A DNA stretch of 64,000 bases from Verrucomicrobiota bacterium. Its GTDB lineage: Bacteria; Verrucomicrobiota; Verrucomicrobiia; Limisphaerales; UBA9464. A model generated the notes under the pieces. The model was not told the origin of the DNA and ran no database searches. It saw only the letters and a program-made list of their open reading frames with translations. Shown here piece after piece: positions 16,759 through 25,871 of the stretch. Every line of letters starts with the position of its first letter. Within the stretch, counting starts at the first letter, position 1. The DNA is taken from assembly GCA_947454705.1 (NCBI GenBank), contig CANGKZ010000002.1, positions 204,882-268,881 on the forward strand, in the 5' to 3' direction. The translations under genes were made by a program, and so were the position numbers.

Positions 16759-18714
16759 TCAGCCGATCGACAGATACGTGTAGTCCTTCAGTCCGCGTTC
16801 GTAATCGTCCAGCAACCGCATGCCTTCGCTCGGCTTGAGGCGGTCGGATTTGATCGCCGCATCCACCTGCGCCTTCATCTGGCGCTTCAGCTCGTTCTCG
16901 TCGTACTGAACCGCGCCAAGGCACTGGATGATGGTGTTGCCCTCGATGACTTCCTCGACGTAGTAGCCGGCGGGTTCGTCGGGCTCGAGGAACACGTGCA
17001 GCTCGTTCACGCGGCCGAACAAATTGTGCAGGTCGCCCATGATGTCCTGGTAGGCACCCATGAGGAAGAAGCCGATGTAATAGGGCTCCGGACCGTTTCC
17101 ATTCGACCGCAGCTCGTGCAGCGGGAGGGTGTCGCGCACGTCGCGCAGGTCGATGAACTTGTTGATCGCACCGTCGGAATCGCAGGTGATGTCCACCAGC
17201 GTGGCCTCGCGCGTGGGGCGTTCCTCAAGGCGGCTGATGGGCATGATCGGGAACAACTGCCCGAGCGCCCAGTGATCAAGGAGCGACTGGAACACGGAGA
17301 AATTGCAGAGGTACTGGTCGCCGAGCGAATCCTCGAGTTTGCGGATTTCCTCGGGGATGTAGGCGCTGCCGCGGAAGGATTCGACCACGGCCTTGCTGAT
17401 CTCCCAGTAGAGCGTCTCGATCTTCGCCTTGTCGGGCAATTCCATGAGCCCGAGGGTGAACATGTTGTGGGCGTCCTCCTTGCGCTCCAGCGCGTCGTGA
17501 TACGCTTCCAGCTTGTTCGACTTGGCGAAATTCCGCCGGAGGTCCAACAGTTCGCGAACCAGCGCGTGCTCGTTTTCGCCGAAGGTGAACTGCGGTGAAT
17601 CGGGCGACTTGTGGATGGTGCCAAACACTTCAACCAGCAGCACGGAATGGTGCGCCACGATGGCGCGTCCGCTTTCGCTGATGATGTCGGGATGCGGCAC
17701 CTTCTCCGCGTTGCACACGTCGGCAATGTAATAAACGATGTCGTTCGTGTACTCCTGCAGGGTGTAGTTGGTGGAGCTGTCGAACGCGCTGCGGGAGCCG
17801 TCGTAATCCACACCGAGGCCGCCGCCGACGTCGAGGAATTCAATCGGAAAGCCCATCTTCTGGAGCTTCGCGTAGAACCGGGTGGCCTCCTGGACCGCCT
17901 TTTTCACGGTCAGGATGTCGGGCACCTGCGAACCAATGTGGAAGTGCAGGAGCTTGAAGCAGTGCTCGAGCTTTTCCGCGCGGAGCATTTCGGTGGCGGC
18001 GAGCAATTCGGCCGTGCTCAGACCGAACTTCGCGTTTTCGCCGCCGCTTTCGGCCCACTTGCCGGCGCCCTTGCTGAGCAGTCGGGCGCGAATGCCCACC
18101 AGCGGCTCAACGCCCACCTGGCGCGATACCGTGATGATCTGCCGGAGTTCCTCCAGCTTCTCGACCACCATGATGACCTTCTTGCCCAGCTTGATGCCCT
18201 GGAGGGCGAGCTTGATGAAGGCGGGGTCCTTGTAGCCGTTGCAAATGATGAGTGAGCCCGGCTGGTCCTGAAGCGCCATGCCGATGAACAGCTCGGGCTT
18301 GCTGCCCACTTCGAGTCCGAAATTGTAGGCTTTTCCGGCGTCGAGGATTTCCTCCACCACTTCGCGCAGCTGGTTCACCTTGATCGGGAACACACCGCGG
18401 TAGGTGCCCTGGTAGCTGAACTCCGTGATGCTCGCCCGGAAGGCTTCGTTCAGCGCAGCCACGCGGTCGCGCAGGATGTCTTGGAACCGGATGAGCAGCG
18501 GGAATTTCAGTCCGCGCGCACGGGCCTCCTCGACCACGTCGGTGAGATCGACTGCAGCACCTTTGTCACGCAGCGGACGCGCCACCACGCGGCCGGCGTC
18601 GTTGATGTCGAAATAGCCGGCGCCCCATCGGTCGATGTTGTAGGTGGTGCGGGCAGCAGGAATGTCCCATCCACCGGTGGCGGAAGGGGAGGAGGCGGCG
18701 TTGGAATCGCTCAT
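16759..18714 (-). CDS. speA: Biosynthetic arginine decarboxylase
   Basis: This is a 651-residue PLP enzyme of the alanine-racemase fold that converts arginine to agmatine, the first step of one route to putrescine and spermidine. The N-terminus (WGAGYFDINDAGRVVARP) and RGVFPIKVNQLREVVEEIL, with the PLP lysine K112, are typical of SpeA. HFHIGSQVPDI, the GGGLGVDYDGS phosphate-binding loop and SESGRAIVAHHSVLLVE are also present. The length matches the bacterial biosynthetic enzyme. tRNA-Leu(UAG) lies 125 bases upstream on the same strand. Confidence 0.96.
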   Translation of the reverse strand: MSDSNAASSPSATGGWDIPAARTTYNIDRWGAGYFDINDAGRVVARPLRDKGAAVDLTDVVEEARARGLKFPLLIRFQDILRDRVAALNEAFRASITEFSYQGTYRGVFPIKVNQLREVVEEILDAGKAYNFGLEVGSKPELFIGMALQDQPGSLIICNGYKDPAFIKLALQGIKLGKKVIMVVEKLEELRQIITVSRQVGVEPLVGIRARLLSKGAGKWAESGGENAKFGLSTAELLAATEMLRAEKLEHCFKLLHFHIGSQVPDILTVKKAVQEATRFYAKLQKMGFPIEFLDVGGGLGVDYDGSRSAFDSSTNYTLQEYTNDIVYYIADVCNAEKVPHPDIISESGRAIVAHHSVLLVEVFGTIHKSPDSPQFTFGENEHALVRELLDLRRNFAKSNKLEAYHDALERKEDAHNMFTLGLMELPDKAKIETLYWEISKAVVESFRGSAYIPEEIRKLEDSLGDQYLCNFSVFQSLLDHWALGQLFPIMPISRLEERPTREATLVDITCDSDGAINKFIDLRDVRDTLPLHELRSNGNGPEPYYIGFFLMGAYQDIMGDLHNLFGRVNELHVFLEPDEPAGYYVEEVIEGNTIIQCLGAVQYDENELKRQMKAQVDAAIKSDRLKPSEGMRLLDDYERGLKDYTYLSIG

Positions 18715-18839
18715 CGATCGTTGGTCAGGCAGGCGGACTTTATGAACCGCGGGCGCGGTTTCAAGAAGCGGCTTGCAAAACTTACTGGCCGGTTATTCCG
18801 GGGTCTCGGAGCCGGCGGCCGGTCGCTGAGGATCAAAAC

Positions 18840-18924
18840 TGGTAGGCGAGACAGGACTTGAACCTGCAAGGCTTGCGCCACGGGATCCTAAGTCCCGCGT
18901 GTCTGCCAATTCCACCACTCGCCC
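18840..18924 (-). tRNA. tRNA-Leu (anticodon UAG), CCA encoded
   Basis: Read on the minus strand, the acceptor stem GGGCGAG pairs with CTCGCCT (one G-U at the end), followed by discriminator A and an encoded CCA (18840-18842). The D arm region is TGGTGGAATTGGCAGAC. The anticodon stem-loop is CGGGA-CTTAGGA-TCCCG, giving anticodon UAG. A long variable arm (GTGGCGCAAGCCTT region) marks a class II Leu tRNA, and the T loop is TTCAAGT. The 85-base length is normal. It reads CUA and probably other CUN codons. Confidence 0.95.
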
Positions 18925-19120
18925 ATGCACCAGTTGATTGGCGGGCGAAACCTATCGACCGGAGGATCCGGAGGCAATCTGTGGATCATTGAGAATTGGA
19001 CTCCCGCGCCTCCTCAATTGCCAGCCCCGCTCCCGTAAGCCATCGTCCCGATCCGCGGCCCGGGCCGCACCCTCCAGATCGTTCCACCTCCACCACTGCA
19101 ACGTCCGTTTCCAAATTCCC

Positions 19121-19498
19121 ATGAAACCAAAGCTGATCGGATACTGGGTCTCCACCGTCCTGTTCGCCGGAATGATGGCCATGTCGGGCGCCATGTATTT
19201 CTCTCATTCCCCCGAGGTGACCAAGGGCTTCGCGCATCTTGGTTATCCCCCATACTTCGCCAATCTCCTCGGAGTGGCCAAGATCCTCGGTGCCGTCGCG
19301 TTGCTCGCGCCCCGATTTCCGATCCTCAAGGAATGGGCCTATTCCGGATTCACCATCACCCTGGTTTCCGCCGTGGTTTCGCACGCCGCATCCGGCGATG
19401 GAGCCAAGGAAGTGATGGGACCGTTGATCGGATTGGGAATCATGGCCGCTTCCTACGTCCTACGACCCGAGGGACGCCGCGTCGCGGCAAAAGCCTGA
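19121..19498 (+). CDS. DoxX-like family small membrane protein
   Basis: This 125-residue protein has four predicted membrane helices. It starts KLIGYWVSTVLFAGMMAMSG, followed by HLGYPPYFANLLGVAKILGAVALL with the LGYP and (L)GxxKILG features of the DoxX-like family, then a short C-terminal tail. The function of this family is poorly known; links to quinone or redox homeostasis are suggested for relatives. I chose the ATG at 19121; the longer frame from 18938 adds a Ser/Arg-rich leader. It is probably monocistronic, because a hairpin follows the stop codon. Confidence 0.8.
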   Translation: MKPKLIGYWVSTVLFAGMMAMSGAMYFSHSPEVTKGFAHLGYPPYFANLLGVAKILGAVALLAPRFPILKEWAYSGFTITLVSAVVSHAASGDGAKEVMGPLIGLGIMAASYVLRPEGRRVAAKA

Positions 19499-19504
19499 GT
19501 GCCT

Positions 19505-19534
19505 CCGTGAATCCCCCTTGAATGGGTTTCACGG
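19505..19534 (+). terminator. Hairpin after the DoxX-like gene
   Basis: CCGTGA-A-T-CCC (19505-19515) pairs with GGG-T-T-TCACGG (19524-19534) with one T-T mismatch and an 8-base loop. It lies 6 bases after the stop codon. No T-tract follows, so it may be a processing or weak termination structure. Confidence 0.4.
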
Positions 19535-19565
19535 AACCGACTAACGTCCGCCGGTCTGACCCGGA

Positions 19566-19581
19566 TGGCACGGCCATTGCA
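19566..19581 (+). promoter_or_regulatory. Predicted sigma-54 (-24/-12) promoter of the TonB-receptor locus
   Basis: TGGCACGGCCATTGCA matches the sigma-54 consensus TGGCACRNNNNTTGCW at every defined position, with GG and GC separated by exactly 10 bases. It lies 90 bases before the first TonB-receptor start and points toward it. A sigma-54 promoter needs an enhancer-binding activator; none is encoded in this window. Confidence 0.6.
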
Positions 19582-19671
19582 CACCGGTCCCCCGACTGAA
19601 ATTGGCCTGCAATCCGGACGAACCGCAGTCAATACCACCGCCCTAGCTGTCCCGTTTTTCACAACCTGTCT

Positions 19672-22050
19672 ATGAAGCTGCACCCCCTGACCATAGCCGG
19701 CGCCTGCGCGCTGGCGGTATCCGCCCGCTTTGCGGCGCACGCCCAAACCCCCGCCGCCCCCAAGGTGATGGACAAGTCCGTCATCGAGGGCATCCCGCTC
19801 GAAGAAACCGTCGTTCCCACGGCGCGTCCCTTCAACTCGGTGTACGGCACCGACCGCAGCATCATCGATACGCCGCGCAATGTGACCATCATCTCGCGTG
19901 AGCAGATGGATGCGATCAGCATTCACGACGTCCGTGAGTTCTCGAAGCTCACCTCCAGCTCCTACACCCGTTCCAATTTCGGTGCTCCGACGACGCCTGA
20001 CATCCGCACCCAGTACGCGGACACCTTCGTCAACGGCTCCCGCCTCGGCCTGACCTCCAACGGCAACGGCCTCCCGGTCAACTTCAACTCCGTCGAGTCC
20101 GTCAACATCGTCAAGGGCCCGGCCGGTGTCGTCTATGGCGCCAGCCAGTACGTCGGCGGCTATGTGGACCTCATCACCAAGAAGCCGTTCTTCGATGGTT
20201 TCCACGGCGAGGCCACCGCCGAGGTCGGTATGTTCGACCAGTATCGCTGGGGTCTCGACTTCGGCGCTCCGATCTCCAAGACGCTCGCCTACCGCGTCAG
20301 CTACTCCGGCGAAGAATCCGGCAGCTACTACTACGACGGCTACAAGCACACCCAGGCCGGCTACGCCGCCTTGAGCTGGGTGCCGAATGAGAAGTACGAC
20401 CTCTTCGTCAACGCCGAGTTCTTCCGCGCCGACTACACCGAAAACTTCGGCATCAATCGTCCGACCCAGGACTTGATCGACAAGGGTCTCTACCAAACCG
20501 GTATCAACAACAACCCGGCACCCGACTACGCCGCCTATCCGTTCGGCTACAAGGACGCCGCCGGCAATCCGATCACCTTTGGCAACGTCAACGTGGTCAG
20601 CGGCACGCCCGCTCCGATCTCGGACGCGCAGAATTCCAAGTGGGTCGTGTCCGGCTTCCCGGCGGTCAACAGCATCGCCCTCGGACCGGTGGTGAAGATC
20701 GATCGCCGCCTGCGTCTCCCGACCTCCGGTTCCGATGGCTTCAGCCTCAACCTCCAGGCCATCCAGACGCTCCACATCAGCGACGACACCTCGATCGTCA
20801 ACACCAGCTTCGGACGCTACGTCCGCCGCGACACCCTCAGCCCCTACTACTACTCGGAAATCATCGATCCGAGCTGGGAGATTGAGAACCGCACCGAGCT
20901 GCGCCTGACCAAGGAGAAGCACTCCATCAACACCGGTATCGACCTCAAGTACGTCGATGTCCGCGCGTTCAACGACTTCTTCAACGAGCCTGCCGGCGTT
21001 TGGGACATCACCAAGTCGCTCAAGCCGATCAACATCGCCAACGCCGCGTACTTCCCGAGCCCGTTCACCTCGGTGCCGGTTCCCGGATGGCCCGGCCGCT
21101 ACTACACCCCGGACAACGGCGACTCGGGTGAATCCCACACGATCGACGCCGGCTTGTTCTATCAGCATGACTGGAAGTTCACCGACCAGTTCTCCGCACT
21201 GTTCGGCGGCCGTGGCGACGTCCTGAGCCTGCACTACAAGGATCCCGCCGGGTTCCTCAAGGGCGACTCGACCACCGTCGTGCTCCCGAACGTCAACTCC
21301 AGCTTGGTCTACAAGTGGAAGCCCGAACTCTCGACCTACTTCACCTACAACTGGTCTGAGAACCCCGTGGGCTCCGTCGGCAACGGCGGCGGCTACACCA
21401 CGGCCGGCAACAACAACTTCTCGAATGCGAACCTGCGCAACGAGGCGACGTTGTACGAGCTCGGCACCAAGTGGAGCCTCATCGGCAACCAGCTCTTCCT
21501 GAACACGGCGATCTTCAAGCAGTTCCGCGATGATGCGCAGCTGGACCGCTCGGTGGTCACGTTTGACACCCAGGGCGTCGAGTTCGAGCTCAACTACCAG
21601 CCGAGCCGGAACTTCTACGCCACCATGGGCTACAGCTACACCGACGCCACGGTCAACAAGCCGCAGTTCGATGTGGGCAACACCTCGCTCGTCCCGCCCT
21701 CGAGCCGGTACTTCACCATGTCCGGCGACAGCTTCCGCCGTCAGGGCGTTCCGACCCACCTGCTGAACCTGCTCGGCAGCTACAAGTTCGACAACGGCCT
21801 CGGCGCCAGCGCGAACCTCGTGTTCACCAGCGAGATCAACAACAACGTCGCCGGAACCCTCGTGATTCCGGCCCAGTACACCCTCGACCTCTCGGTCTTC
21901 TACCAGCACAAGCGCTTTGAGGCCCGCCTCTCCGCGCTCAACGTGACCGACGAGAAGAACTGGAGCGCGCCCAACGCGGTGTACGGCAACGAGTCGATCA
22001 TTGCCGACCTTCCGTTCCGCATCGAAGGACGCGTGACGCTGAAGTTCTAA
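19672..22050 (+). CDS. TonB-dependent outer-membrane receptor 1
   Basis: A 792-residue outer-membrane receptor. A signal peptide of about 24 residues ends near AAHAQT. A TonB-box-like stretch (LEETVVPTARP) precedes the plug domain, which has TDRSIIDTPRNVTIISREQM, SVNIVKGPAGVVYGASQYVG and GGYVDLITKKP. The rest is a beta barrel of about 22 strands ending in the aromatic C-terminal signature GRVTLKF. It imports a substrate across the outer membrane using TonB energy. The fold resembles siderophore receptors, but the neighbours (NUP-family protein, exported adenosine deaminase) suggest nucleosides. It is a tandem paralogue of the next gene. A sigma-54-type promoter lies upstream and a terminator follows. 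Confidence 0.93.
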   Translation: MKLHPLTIAGACALAVSARFAAHAQTPAAPKVMDKSVIEGIPLEETVVPTARPFNSVYGTDRSIIDTPRNVTIISREQMDAISIHDVREFSKLTSSSYTRSNFGAPTTPDIRTQYADTFVNGSRLGLTSNGNGLPVNFNSVESVNIVKGPAGVVYGASQYVGGYVDLITKKPFFDGFHGEATAEVGMFDQYRWGLDFGAPISKTLAYRVSYSGEESGSYYYDGYKHTQAGYAALSWVPNEKYDLFVNAEFFRADYTENFGINRPTQDLIDKGLYQTGINNNPAPDYAAYPFGYKDAAGNPITFGNVNVVSGTPAPISDAQNSKWVVSGFPAVNSIALGPVVKIDRRLRLPTSGSDGFSLNLQAIQTLHISDDTSIVNTSFGRYVRRDTLSPYYYSEIIDPSWEIENRTELRLTKEKHSINTGIDLKYVDVRAFNDFFNEPAGVWDITKSLKPINIANAAYFPSPFTSVPVPGWPGRYYTPDNGDSGESHTIDAGLFYQHDWKFTDQFSALFGGRGDVLSLHYKDPAGFLKGDSTTVVLPNVNSSLVYKWKPELSTYFTYNWSENPVGSVGNGGGYTTAGNNNFSNANLRNEATLYELGTKWSLIGNQLFLNTAIFKQFRDDAQLDRSVVTFDTQGVEFELNYQPSRNFYATMGYSYTDATVNKPQFDVGNTSLVPPSSRYFTMSGDSFRRQGVPTHLLNLLGSYKFDNGLGASANLVFTSEINNNVAGTLVIPAQYTLDLSVFYQHKRFEARLSALNVTDEKNWSAPNAVYGNESIIADLPFRIEGRVTLKF

Positions 22051-22075
22051 GCCAACGCTTCAGGACCCTTCGCAG

Positions 22076-22112
22076 AACGGCCGCCGGATTCCCTCCGGCG
22101 GCCGTTTTCTAT
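22076..22112 (+). terminator. Rho-independent terminator after TonB receptor 1
   Basis: A perfect 13-base stem is formed by AACGGCCGCCGGA (22076-22088) and TCCGGCGGCCGTT (22094-22106), with a 5-base loop. TTTTCTATTT follows. It lies 26 bases after the receptor stop, so much of the transcription should end here and the second receptor likely has its own promoter or relies on read-through. Confidence 0.85.
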
Positions 22113-22223
22113 TTCCGGCATCCGATCTGCTTTTTGTCGAACGGGCGTTTTGTTGACCCACAAAACGTGCCCGGCTGCCGCCCTCTGGGCAGTTCCGTGT
22201 CCAGAAACAACCATCCTGCCCAA

Positions 22224-24599
22224 ATGAAAACCCACCGTCTCACCGTGGCCGGCGCGTGTGCGCTGGCCGTTGCGTTCCGTTTCAGCAGCCAGGCGCAAAC
22301 TGCCACCAACTCCCCCTCGGTGATGCAGAAGTCCGTCATCGAGGGAATCCCCATCGAGGAAACCGTCGTCCCCACGGCGCGTCCGTTCAACTCCGTGTAC
22401 GGCACCGACCGCTCCATCCTCGATACCCCGCGCAACGTCACCATCATCTCGCGCGAACAGCTCGATGCCATCTCGATCAAGGACGTCCGCGATTTCACCA
22501 AGCTCACCACGTCGAGTTATACGCGTTCCAATTTTGGTGCCCCCACCACGCCCGACATCCGCGGGCAGAGTGCCGACACCTTCGTGAACGGAATGCGAAA
22601 GGGGCTCACCTCCAACGGCAACGGCCTGCCGGTCAATTTCAACTCCGTCGAATCGGTCAACATCGTCAAAGGCCCCGCCTCCGTCGTGTATGGCGCCAGC
22701 CAGTACGTTGGCGGTTATGTGGACCTCATCACCAAGAAGCCGTATTTCGACGACTTCCGCGGCACCGCCTCCGGCACCGTGGGCATGTATGATCTCAACC
22801 AGTGGAACCTCGATTTCGGCGGTCCGATTGGTGACAGCAAGAAGGCCGGTTATCGCATCAGTTACTCCGGTGAGGATTCGGGAAGTTATTACTTCGACGC
22901 CTTCAAGAAGAGCCAGGCGATCTATGGCGCTCTGGGCTGGCAGGTGTCCGACAACTACAGCATCGATTTTAACGCCGAATACTTCCAGTCCTCTTACACC
23001 GAGAACTGGGGCATCAATCGTCCCACCCAGCTTCTGATCGACCAGGGGCTGTATCGCACCGGCATCAACATCAACAACGGCGCTGGCAACCCGCCCTCCG
23101 ATCCGCAGAACTCGCTCAATGTAAAAGCCTCGGGCAACACCATTGCCTACGGACCGGATGTGCTCATCGATCGACGCATCCGTCTGCTCAAGCCAAACGA
23201 CGGCTCCTTCGGTCAGAATTTCAACGCCCAGCTCCTGCAGAAGGTGAACCTCGGGGAACACCTCGAGATCGTGAACAACACCTTCGGAAGCTGGATCGAT
23301 CGCAACACCCTCAGCGACTACTACTATTCCGAAATCCTGAAGGACAACTGGAGCGTCGAGAACCGCACCGAAACCCGCTTCTCCTTCACGTTGCTCAACC
23401 TGGAAAACTCGGTGAACACCGGCATCTCGGAGCGATACCAGGATGTGGAAACCTTCGTGGATTTCGCCAACGAACCGGCTGCCGTGTGGGACCTGACCAA
23501 GGATCGCAACTTCATCTATTTCCCCGACGCCACCAAGCTCGCCAATAAATCGCTTCCGGTTCCGGGATACTTCAATCGATATGCGACGCCCGGTTCCACA
23601 TACGTAGACCCGGTCACCGGAAAGACCTTTGTTGGCGGCAACGGTTCCACCGCGCATTCCCAAGCGTTCCAGGTAGGACCGTTCTTTGAGGACGACCTCA
23701 AGATCACCGACAAGCTCAGCCTCCTTTACGGCGGCAGGGTGGACATGCTCTGGGTCAGCTATGTCGATCCGCTCGCCCCGGCCGGGTACGTGGCGAAATC
23801 CGACAACACTTCGGCGGCACTCCCGAACGCCAACGCCAGCTTGGTGTACAAGCTCACTCCGAAGGTCAGCAGCTACGTCACCTACAACTACAGTCAGTCC
23901 ACCGGCGCCTCCACCGGCGGCGGCTACTCGACCAGCGGTTCGCAGTTCCAAAGCCGGTACTTCCACCGCGCCAGCGACCTGTACGAGGGCGGGTTCAAGT
24001 TCAGTTCCTCTGACAACAAGTTCTTCGCCAGCGTCGCCGGCTTCCAGCAGAACCGGATCATCAGCTCACTCGGCAACATCGCTCCCAACGAGGTACTCTA
24101 CCGTGGCGCGGAGTTTGAAGTGAACTACCAGCCCGACCGGCATTTCTACACCACCTTCGGGTACTCGTTCATTCAGGGCACGCTGCTCAACCAAGCGCCG
24201 TTCTCGGTGCGCAACGTGACGCCGAATCCCGACAACCTGCCGTCCAAGCAGCTCGGCTTCGGTGGGTATCCGCTTGGCGACTACGATCAACCCGGGCTGC
24301 CCAGCCACATCTTCAACTTTCTCGCCACCTACAAACTCCCCGGAGGTCTGGGCCTGAGTTTCGGCGGAACCGTGACCAGCGATTGGAACCAGACCTACGA
24401 CGGAAACATTGTGGTTCCGTGGCAGTTCAGCCTCGATGGACGCGTGTTCTACGACACCAAGCGCTTCCGCGCCGAAGTGGCCTTCTTCAACATCACCGAC
24501 GAGAAGAACTGGAGCCCGCCCAATGCGACCTACGCCACCGAGTCGATCTATGCGGAACCTCCCTTCCGCATCGAGGGACGCGTGACCGTCAAGTTCTGA
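22224..24599 (+). CDS. TonB-dependent outer-membrane receptor 2
   Basis: This 791-residue protein is clearly paralogous to the preceding receptor. The export signal region (THRLTVAGACALAVAFRFSSQA) and plug domain (PFNSVYGTDRSILDTPRN, SVNIVKGPASVVYGASQYVG) are nearly identical to it. The extracellular loops of the barrel differ strongly (for example residues 270-310 and 450-500), which suggests different ligand specificity. It ends with the same C-terminal strand (RIEGRVTVKF). I chose the ATG at 22224, which puts the signal peptide at the N-terminus. It lies 78 bases before the NUP-family gene. Confidence 0.93.
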   Translation: MKTHRLTVAGACALAVAFRFSSQAQTATNSPSVMQKSVIEGIPIEETVVPTARPFNSVYGTDRSILDTPRNVTIISREQLDAISIKDVRDFTKLTTSSYTRSNFGAPTTPDIRGQSADTFVNGMRKGLTSNGNGLPVNFNSVESVNIVKGPASVVYGASQYVGGYVDLITKKPYFDDFRGTASGTVGMYDLNQWNLDFGGPIGDSKKAGYRISYSGEDSGSYYFDAFKKSQAIYGALGWQVSDNYSIDFNAEYFQSSYTENWGINRPTQLLIDQGLYRTGININNGAGNPPSDPQNSLNVKASGNTIAYGPDVLIDRRIRLLKPNDGSFGQNFNAQLLQKVNLGEHLEIVNNTFGSWIDRNTLSDYYYSEILKDNWSVENRTETRFSFTLLNLENSVNTGISERYQDVETFVDFANEPAAVWDLTKDRNFIYFPDATKLANKSLPVPGYFNRYATPGSTYVDPVTGKTFVGGNGSTAHSQAFQVGPFFEDDLKITDKLSLLYGGRVDMLWVSYVDPLAPAGYVAKSDNTSAALPNANASLVYKLTPKVSSYVTYNYSQSTGASTGGGYSTSGSQFQSRYFHRASDLYEGGFKFSSSDNKFFASVAGFQQNRIISSLGNIAPNEVLYRGAEFEVNYQPDRHFYTTFGYSFIQGTLLNQAPFSVRNVTPNPDNLPSKQLGFGGYPLGDYDQPGLPSHIFNFLATYKLPGGLGLSFGGTVTSDWNQTYDGNIVVPWQFSLDGRVFYDTKRFRAEVAFFNITDEKNWSPPNATYATESIYAEPPFRIEGRVTVKF

Positions 24600-24628
24600 A
24601 CCCCGATCCCAACCTCAATCTTCTGTGA

Positions 24629-24664
24629 ACGCCTGCGGACTGGATTTTGCCGGTCCGCAGGCGT
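24629..24664 (+). terminator. Hairpin after TonB receptor 2
   Basis: ACGCCTGCGGAC (24629-24640) pairs perfectly with GTCCGCAGGCGT (24653-24664) around a 12-base loop. Only CTCCTT follows, so termination may be partial. It ends 13 bases before the next start codon. Confidence 0.55.
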
Positions 24665-24677
24665 CTCCTTATCCACC

Positions 24678-25772
24678 ATGACGCTGCTTCCGCGATCGCG
24701 CTCCCACTGGCTTGCCTGCCTCTGCCTCTGCCTCGGTTGGGCCAGCCTGATGCCTGCCCATGCCGAGCTCTCCGCCGCATCACCGCTGAAGGTGAAGGTG
24801 GTGGTCGTCACGCTTTTCGAAATCGGAGAAGACACCGGGGACCGTCCGGGCGAGTACCAATACTGGGTCGAACGGGAACACCTGACCAATCGCGTCGCCG
24901 TGCCCGGCGCCTGGCGACCGGTGCGCTATCGGGACGATGGCGTGGTGGGCATCTGTACCGGGGGTGGTACAGCCCGCAGCGCCGCGAGCATCACCGCCAT
25001 GGGGCTCGATCCGCGCTTCGACTGCTCGAAGGCCTACTGGGTCACCGCGGGAATCGCCGGCATTGATCCCGCCGACGGAACGCTCGGCTGCGCTGCATGG
25101 GCGGAGAACATCGTCGATGGTGATCTCGCTTACGAAATCGATGCCCGCGAAATCCCCTCGGACTGGCCCACGGGCTACATCCCCCTGAGCCAGCAGCGTC
25201 CGTACGCGCTTCCCAAAAAGAACCGCGGCATCGGCAACGTGGCCTTCACACTCAACAAGCCGTTCGTGGAATGGGCCTACCAGCTCACCCGCGACACTCC
25301 GCTGATGGAGAACGACGTGATGAAGGTCAACCGGGCCCGCTACACCAATCATCCCGCCGCCCTGCGCGCCCCCTTTGTGCTGAAGGGCGACAACCTGGCC
25401 GGGTCCACCTTCTGGCACGGAAAGTTGCTGAACCAGTGGGCCAACGATTGGGTGAAATACTGGACCGACGGCACGGGCAACTACGTGACCACGGCGATGG
25501 AAGACAGCGGCACGTTGCAGGCGCTGACCTTTCTTTCCGCGGCTGGAAAGGCCGATACGAATCGCGTTCTCGTCCTTCGAACCGCTTCGAACTTCGATCA
25601 GCAACCTCCGGGAAAAACCGCCGCGGAAAGCCTGGCCGAGGAAAACGACGGCAAATACTCCGCCTACATTCCCAGCCTCGAGGCCGCGTATCGGGTCGGG
25701 AGCAAGGTCGTGCACACGCTTGTCGATCGCTGGAGCGAGTACGGGGTCACCATCCCCACCGCGAAGCCGTGA
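24678..25772 (+). CDS. Purine nucleoside permease (NUP) family protein, exported
   Basis: A 364-residue protein of the NUP family, first described as a yeast purine nucleoside permease. By fold the family appears related to nucleoside phosphorylases rather than to multi-span transporters. A signal peptide (HWLACLCLCLGWASLMPAHA) is followed by LKVKVVVVTLFEIGEDTGDRPGE, ICTGGGTARSAASITAMGLD and YWVTAGIAGIDPADGTLGCA, the family core. There are no other membrane helices, so it is likely periplasmic. It probably binds or cleaves purine nucleosides. It sits between the two TonB receptors and an exported adenosine deaminase. Confidence 0.88.
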   Translation: MTLLPRSRSHWLACLCLCLGWASLMPAHAELSAASPLKVKVVVVTLFEIGEDTGDRPGEYQYWVEREHLTNRVAVPGAWRPVRYRDDGVVGICTGGGTARSAASITAMGLDPRFDCSKAYWVTAGIAGIDPADGTLGCAAWAENIVDGDLAYEIDAREIPSDWPTGYIPLSQQRPYALPKKNRGIGNVAFTLNKPFVEWAYQLTRDTPLMENDVMKVNRARYTNHPAALRAPFVLKGDNLAGSTFWHGKLLNQWANDWVKYWTDGTGNYVTTAMEDSGTLQALTFLSAAGKADTNRVLVLRTASNFDQQPPGKTAAESLAEENDGKYSAYIPSLEAAYRVGSKVVHTLVDRWSEYGVTIPTAKP

Positions 25773-25871
25773 TGCCTGTTTGAACGATTACGCGGCCAAC
25801 CCATGATGCCGTTGAGTCGGACCCCGTTCTGATCTTTCGGTGAAGATTTCCCTGTGATCCCACGATCCTCC

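Noticed and set aside
19453-21909. 818-residue minus-strand open frame
   Set aside because: It is a shadow of TonB receptor 1; its composition (Gly/Val/Arg/Glu rich) reflects the GC-rich third positions of the receptor gene.
22047-23966. 639-residue minus-strand open frame
   Set aside because: It is a shadow of TonB receptor 2, parallel to the one over receptor 1, which shows that it follows from the paralogous coding sequence.
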